This document shows positions 1 through 5,224 of a DNA stretch of 6,055 nucleotides, one piece after another. Origin of the DNA: Bacteroidota bacterium (GTDB lineage Bacteria > Bacteroidota > Bacteroidia > B-17B0 > Aurantibacillaceae); the NCBI GenBank assembly GCA_025359355.1, contig JANYGR010000011.1, forward strand, positions 1-6,055, given 5' to 3'. How positions within the stretch are numbered: the first letter of the stretch is position 1; each line of letters begins with the position of its first letter. The notes under the pieces were generated by a model, which was not told the origin of the DNA, did no database searches, and saw nothing but the letters and a program-made list of their open reading frames with translations. The translations under genes were made by a program, and so were the position numbers.

Positions 1-168
1 ATTGGTATTGTGGTTGATCAAATGCGTCACGATTATATTTACCGTTATTGGAACAAGTTCGGCAATGGAGGATTTAAGAAAATAATTACAGATGGTTATT
101 TTTATAAAAATGCACATTTTAATTATGTGCATTTTTATAAAAATAATTACAGATGGTTATTTTCTTAA
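1..168 (+). pseudogene. Mirror copy of the PafA-like phosphatase N-terminus (partial, open at left edge)
   Basis: In frame from base 1, the plus strand encodes IGIVVDQMRHDYIYRYW, then GNGGFKKIITDGYFYKNAHFNYV, followed by unrelated residues and a stop at 166-168. Everything up to NYV (about base 129) is a good match to the PafA-type pattern, in which the GGFK segment is followed by a short helix and a [N]xHxxYxPT-like stretch. After that the frame crosses the palindrome centre and reads its own reverse complement. The signal peptide would lie left of the window. This is the more faithful copy of the central codons but is still only about 43 authentic residues. It should not be annotated as an independent gene. 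Confidence 0.7.
79..163. repeat. Flipped 10-base core between the palindrome arms
   Basis: Bases 79-102 and 140-163 are identical 24-base direct repeats although they lie in opposite arms of a palindrome. Each has the form AAAATAA - TTACAGATGG - TTATTTT, so the 7-base flanks are themselves inverted repeats and the 10-base core is inverted relative to the palindrome. Read as the phosphatase, the plus-strand copy gives KKIITDGYFYKN, which fits the family, whereas the minus-strand copy gives KKITICNYFYKN, which does not. The plus-strand orientation is therefore probably the original. I infer a local template switch or hairpin-mediated micro-inversion during formation of the palindrome. Confidence 0.85.
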
Positions 169-340
169 ATCCTCCATTGCCGAACTTGTTCCAATAACGG
201 TAAATATAATCGTGACGCATTTGATCAACCACAATACCAATTACCAGCTTTGGTTGTTTGAGTTCTGAAATACCTGCTGTTGGCTTTGTTTGAGCCATCA
301 CCGCATTTGTAATAAAAAGGAAAGCAATAATTTTTTTCAT
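119..340 (-). pseudogene. PafA-like alkaline phosphatase, N-terminal fragment (truncated by palindrome)
   Basis: This 73-residue reading frame begins with a signal peptide (residues 1-16, probable cleavage after AVMA, before Q17). It then runs into VIGIVVDQMRHDYIYRYW (33-50) and GNGGFKK (54-60). That is the hallmark start of Bacteroidota PafA-type alkaline phosphatases, periplasmic phosphomonoesterases of the type I phosphodiesterase/nucleotide pyrophosphatase superfamily. The Asp of VDQMR (D39) matches a family metal ligand. Family members are about 500-550 residues long. Here the frame degrades after residue 60 where the palindrome core is flipped, and it stops at base 119. The nucleophile Thr and the remaining metal ligands are absent. 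The natural gene presumably continues leftward in the real genome, with the break being an artefact. The start is supported by the signal peptide; no Shine-Dalgarno is visible upstream. Confidence 0.75.
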
Positions 341-360
341 AGTAGCTAATTTATAATGTA

Positions 361-430
361 TTGAACGCAGATAACGCTGATTGTTATGATTGATTAAGAT
401 TTTATTTTTTAATATTTTCTGTGATTAAAT
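361..430. repeat. Possible remnant of a dispersed degenerate repeat
   Basis: The stretch containing gaacgcagataacgctga, ttatgattgattaagatttt and tctgtgattaaat resembles the degenerate 'acgcagat-acgctgat ... atgatt-attaagattt ... ctgtgatt' repeats that I recall scattered between genes in Bacteroidota and some other phyla. Only one copy is in the window, so repetition cannot be shown here. It lies just upstream of the phosphatase start and would form part of its 5' leader or promoter region. No clear Bacteroidota promoter (TTG then TAnnTTTG) was found in it. Confidence 0.35.
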
Positions 431-461
431 TTAGGCTTGGCATCAGTAAGGCTTGAAAATT

Positions 462-497
462 GCTCTTATACGAAGTCTGGACGCGGATTATACGAGC
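462..497 (-). terminator. Imperfect hairpin after the 499-966 gene; possible terminator or REP-like element
   Basis: On the minus strand GCTCGTATA (497-489) can pair with TATAAGAGC (470-462), with one mismatch in nine and an 18-base loop holding a further small GTC/GAC pairing. It starts two bases after the stop codon of the secreted-protein gene, and the RNA would continue with AAUUUU. The position suggests transcript end formation, but the stem is AU-rich and the U tract short, so an intrinsic terminator is only possible. It could equally be a short palindromic repeat. Confidence 0.35.
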
Positions 498-498
498 G

Positions 499-966
499 TT
501 ATTTTTCAAATTTAACTAATTCAAACCATTCTTTTTCTTCTAATAGTTTCGGGAATAATTCATTTTTTTTATCTGTAAACAATATTACTAATTTATCAAT
601 ACTCCTTAAATAACAATAGATGACAAATGGAAGTTTCATTTCTTTCTTTTTAGTAGAACCTTTAATCGATTTCCAAGAGATTGGAGTAATTTCCATAATA
701 TTGTCTTGAAATTCTAATTTATACTTAGTGTTTGAGCCATACATACCTTCAATCCAGTCTATATAAGTAATTGATAGAATATTCTGTTTAAATGACATAA
801 GAAACATCTCTTCAGCTTTCTTTTTAGTTTTATCTTCTAATGACCACGCACTATTAGCAATTGATTTTCTAAAAACATTCTCATCTAACTTAATTTTTGT
901 GCTTTGGGAATAAATATGTTCAAAAACTAAAAGGCCAAATAATAATATGAAGAATTGTCGTGTCAT
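499..966 (-). CDS. Unrecognised secreted protein, 155 residues
   Basis: I do not recognise the family. The product has a Sec signal peptide (residues 2-5 TRQF, hydrophobic 6-15, likely cleavage near YSQ-S, residues 19-22). A mature chain of about 135 residues follows, rich in Lys, Glu and aromatics, with alternating hydrophobic strands (53-71, 81-98, 112-131) and the Trp-containing motifs NSAWSL (38-43) and EWFELVKF (146-153). The strand-rich pattern with a Trp soon after the mature N-terminus is loosely lipocalin-like, but that is only an impression. It has no lipobox. The start at 966 is supported by a perfect AGGAGG seven bases upstream. It lies 45 bases after the dehydratase gene, on the same strand, and is followed by a hairpin. 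The Shine-Dalgarno and the spacing suggest an independently acquired or separately controlled gene rather than a core part of the upstream run. Confidence 0.75.
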   Translation of the reverse strand: MTRQFFILLFGLLVFEHIYSQSTKIKLDENVFRKSIANSAWSLEDKTKKKAEEMFLMSFKQNILSITYIDWIEGMYGSNTKYKLEFQDNIMEITPISWKSIKGSTKKKEMKLPFVIYCYLRSIDKLVILFTDKKNELFPKLLEEKEWFELVKFEK

Positions 967-973
967 AATAATG

Positions 974-979
974 CCTCCT
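974..979 (-). promoter_or_regulatory. Consensus Shine-Dalgarno (AGGAGG) for the 499-966 gene
   Basis: The minus strand reads TAGGAGGC followed by ATTATT and the ATG at 966-964, giving a seven-base spacer. It fixes the start of the secreted-protein gene. None of the other six complete starts in the window has a comparable site; their leaders are plain AT-rich sequence, as is common in Bacteroidota. Confidence 0.75.
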
Positions 980-1011
980 AACTAACAAATTAATATCGTC
1001 AGTGTTCTAAT

Positions 1012-2901
1012 TTAATTTTTATCCAATGTTTCAAACACCGAGTTATTACTCACAAATTCAGGGACGATATCTTTCATTTTGGCAACGATGCGTTTATTAT
1101 CCTGTGAGTTAAACAGTGCTATTAATTCGTTAATGAATTGCGTTACCTCAGCAAATTCATACTCGCGTACTTTACCTACGAGTATTTGTTTATGATGCGT
1201 TGGCAACGTGTTTTCAGAGCTTGCTAATAATTCTTCGTATAATTTTTCGCCGGGACGTAAGCCTGTGTAAATAATTTTAATATCCGTATTTTCTTTTAGT
1301 CCAGAAAGCTTAATCATATTCCTTGCTAAATCAACAATCTTCACAGACTTACCCATATCAAATACAAAAATCTCGCCTCCTTTTCCCATACAGCCAGCCT
1401 CTAGCACTAACTGACAAGCCTCTGGAATAGTCATAAAAAAGCGTGTAATATCTGGATGCGTAATCGTTATTGGCCCACCCTGCTCTATTTGTTTTTTAAA
1501 ACGTGGAATCACCGAACCGTTAGATCCTAATACATTTCCAAAGCGCGTAGTGATAAATTTGGTAGTTGAATTTTTACCTAAACTCTGTGTATAAATTTCA
1601 GCGATGCGTTTTGACGCGCCCATCACGTTTGTAGGATTAACAGCCTTGTCGGTAGATATCATCACAAATTTTTCAACATTATTTTCAACGGCCAAATCAG
1701 CCACAGTTTTAGTTCCTAAAATATTAGTGAGTATGGATTCTGATGGGTTATTTTCCATCATCGGTACATGCTTGTATGCAGCTGCATGAAACACAAGATG
1801 AGGTTTAAATGTTTTAAATACATGTTGTAAACGCTCTTTATTTCTCACATCACCAATAACTACTTCATGTTTAAACGACAACGATTTTTCATTAAACTCC
1901 AATTCAAGCTCGTGTAGCGGGCTTTCCGCCTGATCTAATAACACCAACATACGTGGATTAAATTTAGCACACTGCCTTGCTAACTCGCTACCAATAGACC
2001 CTGCGGCTCCTGTTATTAAAATAATTTTATCGTTCAGTTGTTCGTTAATTAAACCATTATCTAATTTAATAGGATCGCGCTCTAATAATTCTTCGATATT
2101 GATACTTTTAATTTGATTGAAACTTAACTCGCCATTGATCCATTTAGCTACTGGCGGTACATTTAACACACGTACACCATATTGCAAACACTCATCAATG
2201 ATATTATTTTTTTTAGTAGGCGATAAATTTTGAATACTTAAAATAACAGACTCCACTTGATTATCTGTAATTAACTCATGTAATTTATCAGATGAAAAAA
2301 TAAACACACCTTCTAAACTACGTCCTTTTTTCTTTTCGTCATCATCAATAAAACCAACTACTTTATAGCGAACGGCCGCATCTCTATCTAGCGTGCGCTT
2401 GGTAATAATACCGCTTTCGCCTGCACCATAAATAATAACATGCGTTTTTTCTTTTTCAGGATTTTTAGTTTCAAAGTAAATTGCTTTGATTGCTAAACGA
2501 GAGCTGATCATAACAAAAATAGTGACCAACGCGTCAATGATAATAACGGAATGTGGAATAATATAATGTCCTAAAATTAACTGGCGAGTAATGATGTTAA
2601 TAAAATACAACATTAAACTACCCGCTAAGACTATGACGAAGATACGAGACGCATCCTTTGCGCCCGTATATCTCACAACGCCTTTGTAGGTTTTAGAAAA
2701 AACAAACGAAATAAGTCTTACTAATAAAACAATGGTATAAGCAATAGGAAAATTATCTAATTCGTTTTGTGGAATGGATTTAAAATTGAAACGCAAGAAA
2801 AAAGCAAGCGTTAACGAAAAAGCACAAATAGCAAGATCTATCAATAAGATAGTCCAGCGAGGTAAATTATATTTCCAAAAGTAATGAAGTATTTTGTGCA
2901 T
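1012..2901 (-). CDS. Membrane-anchored nucleotide-sugar 4,6-dehydratase (CapD/WbpM/FlaA1-like polysaccharide biosynthesis protein)
   Basis: This 629-residue protein has the full long-form CapD/WbpM architecture. Four hydrophobic segments (about 17-37, 53-70, 86-106, 113-135) anchor it in the inner membrane. A first Rossmann-like domain follows with GAGESG (159-164), then a C-terminal SDR domain with the NAD(P)-binding motif TGAAGSIG (297-304), GDVRN (350-354), AAAYKHVP (373-380) and ISTDKAVNPTNVMGASKR (415-432). In this subgroup the usual active-site Tyr is replaced by Met (M427), with K431 as the partner. LRPGEKLYEELL (548-559) is also typical. Family members remove water from UDP-GlcNAc or a similar sugar nucleotide to give a 4-keto-6-deoxy sugar for capsule, O-antigen or glycoprotein glycans; the exact substrate is not readable. 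The gene starts 18 bases after the RidA-like gene and may be cotranscribed with it. No neighbouring glycosyltransferases are visible. Confidence 0.93.
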   Translation of the reverse strand: MHKILHYFWKYNLPRWTILLIDLAICAFSLTLAFFLRFNFKSIPQNELDNFPIAYTIVLLVRLISFVFSKTYKGVVRYTGAKDASRIFVIVLAGSLMLYFINIITRQLILGHYIIPHSVIIIDALVTIFVMISSRLAIKAIYFETKNPEKEKTHVIIYGAGESGIITKRTLDRDAAVRYKVVGFIDDDEKKKGRSLEGVFIFSSDKLHELITDNQVESVILSIQNLSPTKKNNIIDECLQYGVRVLNVPPVAKWINGELSFNQIKSINIEELLERDPIKLDNGLINEQLNDKIILITGAAGSIGSELARQCAKFNPRMLVLLDQAESPLHELELEFNEKSLSFKHEVVIGDVRNKERLQHVFKTFKPHLVFHAAAYKHVPMMENNPSESILTNILGTKTVADLAVENNVEKFVMISTDKAVNPTNVMGASKRIAEIYTQSLGKNSTTKFITTRFGNVLGSNGSVIPRFKKQIEQGGPITITHPDITRFFMTIPEACQLVLEAGCMGKGGEIFVFDMGKSVKIVDLARNMIKLSGLKENTDIKIIYTGLRPGEKLYEELLASSENTLPTHHKQILVGKVREYEFAEVTQFINELIALFNSQDNKRIVAKMKDIVPEFVSNNSVFETLDKN

Positions 2902-2919
2902 CGTTGTGAAAATAAAATT

Positions 2920-3342
2920 TTAGTCGATAGTTGCAATCACCTTCAACTCAATAGCAATAGGTGTTGGCAAGCAATTGATTTCAATGGTTGTACGGCAAGG
3001 AGGATTAACACTAAAATACTCTGCCCACAATTTATTGTATGTCTTAAAATCGTCTTTCATATTGGTTAAAAATACTTGCACATCCACTATTTTATCCCAG
3101 CTACTTCCAGAGTCTTCCAATATATATTTGATATTTCTAAATACCGAATGACACTGAGCTTCGATATCGTAAGACGTAATATTTCCTTGTTCGTCCAACT
3201 CTACACCTGGAATTTTTTTAGTGCCACGTTCACGTGGACCAACTCCCGATAAAAATAATAAATTACCTACACGACGCGCATGCGGATATAAACCTACTGG
3301 TTCTGGTGCTTTTGACGATTCAATTGATTCTTGGTTACTCAT
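2920..3342 (-). CDS. RidA-family protein, likely 2-aminomuconate deaminase type
   Basis: The 140-residue product is one complete RidA/YjgF fold: YPHARRVGNLLFLSGVGPRERG (19-40), a central IEAQCHSVFRNIKYILEDSGSS segment (60-81), VQVFLTNMKDDFKTYNKLWAEYF (88-110), and the ligand-site residues R117 (in CRTTIEI) and E132 (in IAIELKVIA). Classical RidA hydrolyses reactive enamines/imines from PLP enzymes. The PHARRVGN...PRxRGTK...PGVELD pattern here instead resembles, from memory, the subgroup that deaminates 2-aminomuconate to 4-oxalocrotonate in 3-hydroxyanthranilate/2-aminophenol breakdown. The semialdehyde dehydrogenase fragment at the right edge would make its substrate, which strengthens this reading, but generic RidA activity is not excluded. 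It is cytosolic, with no signal peptide. It lies 26 bases after the MORN gene and 18 bases before the dehydratase gene. The start has no Shine-Dalgarno. Confidence 0.85.
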   Translation of the reverse strand: MSNQESIESSKAPEPVGLYPHARRVGNLLFLSGVGPRERGTKKIPGVELDEQGNITSYDIEAQCHSVFRNIKYILEDSGSSWDKIVDVQVFLTNMKDDFKTYNKLWAEYFSVNPPCRTTIEINCLPTPIAIELKVIATID

Positions 3343-3368
3343 ATTATTTATTAATTATTATGTAACTA

Positions 3369-3803
3369 CTAAAGTTTTGTGCAATAATAGACTTTACCTT
3401 CACGTTTAGTCGACTTAAAATCATATTCTCTTAAAAATTCTCCTTTCTCATTATACTCTTTCCACTTACCTACCCAACGGTTATTTTTCCAAGTACCTTC
3501 TTCCTTCACACAACCATTTTCATAATATATAATTGCTCTACCATTTACTTTGCCCGATTCATAAATTAATTCACTTTTCAAATTTCCATTTAAATGATAT
3601 TCTTTCCATGGTCCTACTTTTCTATTGTCATAATAATTTCCTTCTTCTACTAATTGATTAGGGAAATAAATTGTATCATTTCTCATTTTACCTGTAATTA
3701 GCCATTTACCTTGCTTTTTGCCAAGACTATCTAATACATTTATTTGAGCTTGTAACAAACAACAATCAAATATTAAAAATATAATTAAAATAAAAAATCT
3801 CAT
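3369..3803 (-). CDS. Secreted MORN-repeat (YwqK-like) protein, 144 residues
   Basis: An N-terminal signal peptide (hydrophobic 3-17, likely cleavage after LLQA at residue 19) precedes a chain of MORN-type repeats. The units are KKQGKWLITG (29-38), EEGNYYDNRKVGPWKEYHLNGNL (53-75), SGKVNGRAIIYYENGCVKEEG (83-103) and KNNRWVGKWKEYNEKGEF (106-123), each with the G-x-W-x-x-Y/F pattern. Such proteins are abundant in Bacteroidota and are often labelled 'YwqK family antitoxin' automatically; no toxin partner is visible, so I would not use that label. Their function is unknown, and the repeats form beta-hairpin surfaces that may bind lipid or protein. The ATG directly follows the stop codon of the lipoprotein gene with no spacer, which indicates translational coupling within the thiL transcript. 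Confidence 0.82.
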   Translation of the reverse strand: MRFFILIIFLIFDCCLLQAQINVLDSLGKKQGKWLITGKMRNDTIYFPNQLVEEGNYYDNRKVGPWKEYHLNGNLKSELIYESGKVNGRAIIYYENGCVKEEGTWKNNRWVGKWKEYNEKGEFLREYDFKSTKREGKVYYCTKL

Positions 3804-4163
3804 TTAAGGTATTACTTCTATTACTAAATTTTTATCATTCAACCCTACATTATCAACTTGTATTAATTTTTTTGTATCGTTATACACCGTGATCCATTTG
3901 GTTCGTGATTGACTCGCTGTTTTTTTATTCATGATAAAATCGCCCGAATCGTCAGTGTATGCTTGCGAAATAACAACCTCCGTACAATTAGCTCCGTTTT
4001 CCTTACACTGACTGTAATTCACTAAACAGCCTTTAACACCCTCTCCAGTTGCTTTATTGATCACTCTTCCGCTGATGTTCACGTTTTTAGTGTCGCAACT
4101 CCACATAAGAATGACGAAACTAATGATTGATACGATTCTTATTACCATTTTAATTTTATCCAT
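3804..4163 (-). CDS. Small lipoprotein with carboxypeptidase-regulatory-like domain
   Basis: The 119-residue protein has a hydrophobic N-terminal segment (8-20) ending in MWSC, making C23 the probable lipidated cysteine; the lipobox is slightly off-consensus. The mature part, ISGRVINKATGEGVKGCLV (30-48) followed by AYTDDSGDFIM (68-78), is the strand pattern of carboxypeptidase-regulatory-like / CarboxypepD_reg domains. These are small beta-sandwiches common in Bacteroidota envelope proteins. Two further cysteines (C54, C60) could pair in the periplasm. The function is unknown; it is probably a structural or binding envelope protein. Its ATG overlaps the thiL stop codon by one base (TAATG), a termination-reinitiation arrangement, so it should be expressed with thiL, although no biochemical link to thiamine is apparent. 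Confidence 0.78.
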   Translation of the reverse strand: MDKIKMVIRIVSIISFVILMWSCDTKNVNISGRVINKATGEGVKGCLVNYSQCKENGANCTEVVISQAYTDDSGDFIMNKKTASQSRTKWITVYNDTKKLIQVDNVGLNDKNLVIEVIP

Positions 4164-5203
4164 TATTTAAAAGCGTTCCAACCTTGTGCCGTTATAGGGT
4201 GCGAAGTACCAGCTTTCGCTACTAAATTCACGCCACTACTTGCGGCAGTCATGTGACCGATGATTGTAAAGTCTGGTACATTTTTTACTTTTTCAAAATC
4301 TTCCATTGGTATGGTAAATAATAATTCATAATCTTCGCCACCACTCAACGTGCAAACCGTTGGATCTAAATCAAACTCACGCGCTCTATCAAATGTTTGT
4401 GGATCGATTGGAATTTTTTCTTCGTACAATTCGCAACCTACGTTGGATTGCTTACAAATATGAATAATCTCAGAAGCAAGACCATCACTCACATCAATCA
4501 TACTCGTTGGTTTGATATTTAATTTTTTAAATAATTCGATGATGTCAACACGAGCTTCCGGTTTTAATTGACGTTCTAAAATATAATCGTTACCAACTAA
4601 ATCAGGCTGTATGCTCGGATTATCTTTGTATACAAATTTTTCTCGTTCCAATATTTGTAAGCCCATATAAGCACCGCCTAAATCGCCACTTACACATAAT
4701 AAATCTTTTTCTTTAGCGCCATTTCTGTATACAATATTTTCTGGTTCAGCTTCTCCAATTGCTGTAATACTAATAATTAAGCCACTTTTAGACGATGTTG
4801 TATCTCCACCAATTAAATCAACATTGTAATTTTTACAAGCAAATAACATTCCTGCATACAACTCTTCCAATGCCTCTAACGAAAAACGATTTGAGGCTGC
4901 AATACTCACCGTTACTTGTTTTGGTGTACCATTCATGGCACAAATATCCGATAGATTGACAGTGATTGCTTTGTATCCTAAGTGTTTTAAAGGCGCATAC
5001 GACAAATCAAAATGCACACCTTCTACTAACATATCTGTTGATACCAAAGTTGATTTTGTGCCTTCATATTTAATAACAGCTGCATCATCACCAATACCTT
5101 TATGTGTTGATGTATTGTAAATTTCAACAAACTCCGTTAAATGTTTGATTAATTCAAATTCTCCAAGCTCTGTTAATTCTGTTCTACTATTATTTTCTAT
5201 CAT
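4163..5203 (-). CDS. thiL: Thiamine-monophosphate kinase
   Basis: ThiL phosphorylates thiamine monophosphate with ATP to thiamine pyrophosphate, the last step of cofactor synthesis, in the cytosol. The 346-residue product is complete and close to the usual size (about 320-350). Diagnostic motifs occur in order: GEFELIKHL near the N-terminus (14-22), the GIGDDAAV nucleotide/metal loop (36-43), STDMLVEGVHF (55-65), NLSDICAMNGTP (83-94), GGDTT (132-136), SGDLGGAYMGL (172-182), MIDVSDGL (235-242) and SGGEDYELLF (287-296). The acidic residues of GDDA, GGDTT and DVSDG bind Mg-ATP and substrate in this family (AIR synthase/PurM-like fold). The start is AT-rich without Shine-Dalgarno, 21 bases after the DUF559 gene. 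It heads a tightly packed trio with the lipoprotein and MORN genes. Confidence 0.96.
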   Translation of the reverse strand: MIENNSRTELTELGEFELIKHLTEFVEIYNTSTHKGIGDDAAVIKYEGTKSTLVSTDMLVEGVHFDLSYAPLKHLGYKAITVNLSDICAMNGTPKQVTVSIAASNRFSLEALEELYAGMLFACKNYNVDLIGGDTTSSKSGLIISITAIGEAEPENIVYRNGAKEKDLLCVSGDLGGAYMGLQILEREKFVYKDNPSIQPDLVGNDYILERQLKPEARVDIIELFKKLNIKPTSMIDVSDGLASEIIHICKQSNVGCELYEEKIPIDPQTFDRAREFDLDPTVCTLSGGEDYELLFTIPMEDFEKVKNVPDFTIIGHMTAASSGVNLVAKAGTSHPITAQGWNAFK

Positions 5204-5224
5204 ATCTTATTTTGTTTAATTGCA

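Larger units (their letters stand above)
1..241. repeat. Quasi-palindrome with 85-base perfect arms
   Basis: Bases 1-85 are the exact reverse complement of 157-241. A second pair of 20-base arms, 98-117 and 125-144, lies on the same symmetry axis (base 121) around a 7-base loop, tttaatt. The only unpaired part of the arms is 86-97 against 145-156. The repeat pairs right up to base 1, so its outer limit cannot be seen. Both arms carry the same N-terminal coding segment of a PafA-like phosphatase, once on each strand. The fold lies on a short hairpin already present in the gene (gcacat...atgtgc). The pattern is what a polymerase snap-back, amplification chimera or contig-end misassembly leaves; a genuine inverted duplication is possible but less likely. 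Confidence 0.95.

Noticed and set aside
79..102. Possible phase-variable invertible switch (10-base core between 7-base inverted repeats)
   Set aside because: The inverted repeats are too short for known invertases, the segment lies inside coding sequence rather than a promoter, no recombinase gene is present, and the flipped form only damages the protein. It is better explained by template switching in the palindrome.
1..241. Palindrome as an insertion-sequence end or a bidirectional regulatory site
   Set aside because: The arms are entirely coding sequence of a single phosphatase, and the symmetry is perfect and centred in the reading frame, unlike IS termini or operators.
1604..1789. Plus-strand open frame within the dehydratase gene
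   Set aside because: It is antisense to strongly conserved SDR codons and its product resembles nothing; it is a shadow of the minus-strand gene. The same applies to the plus-strand frames at 2884-3069, 3221-3409, 4935-5120 and 5356-5538.
3369..3803. MORN protein as a YwqK-type antitoxin of a toxin-antitoxin pair
   Set aside because: It has a signal peptide and no adjacent toxin-like gene; the antitoxin label is a name inherited by automatic annotation.
5204..5224. Intrinsic terminator or promoter between the DUF559 gene and thiL
   Set aside because: The 21 bases are AT-rich with no stem-loop and too short for a full promoter. No convincing TTG/TAnnTTTG promoter was found in the other short gaps either.
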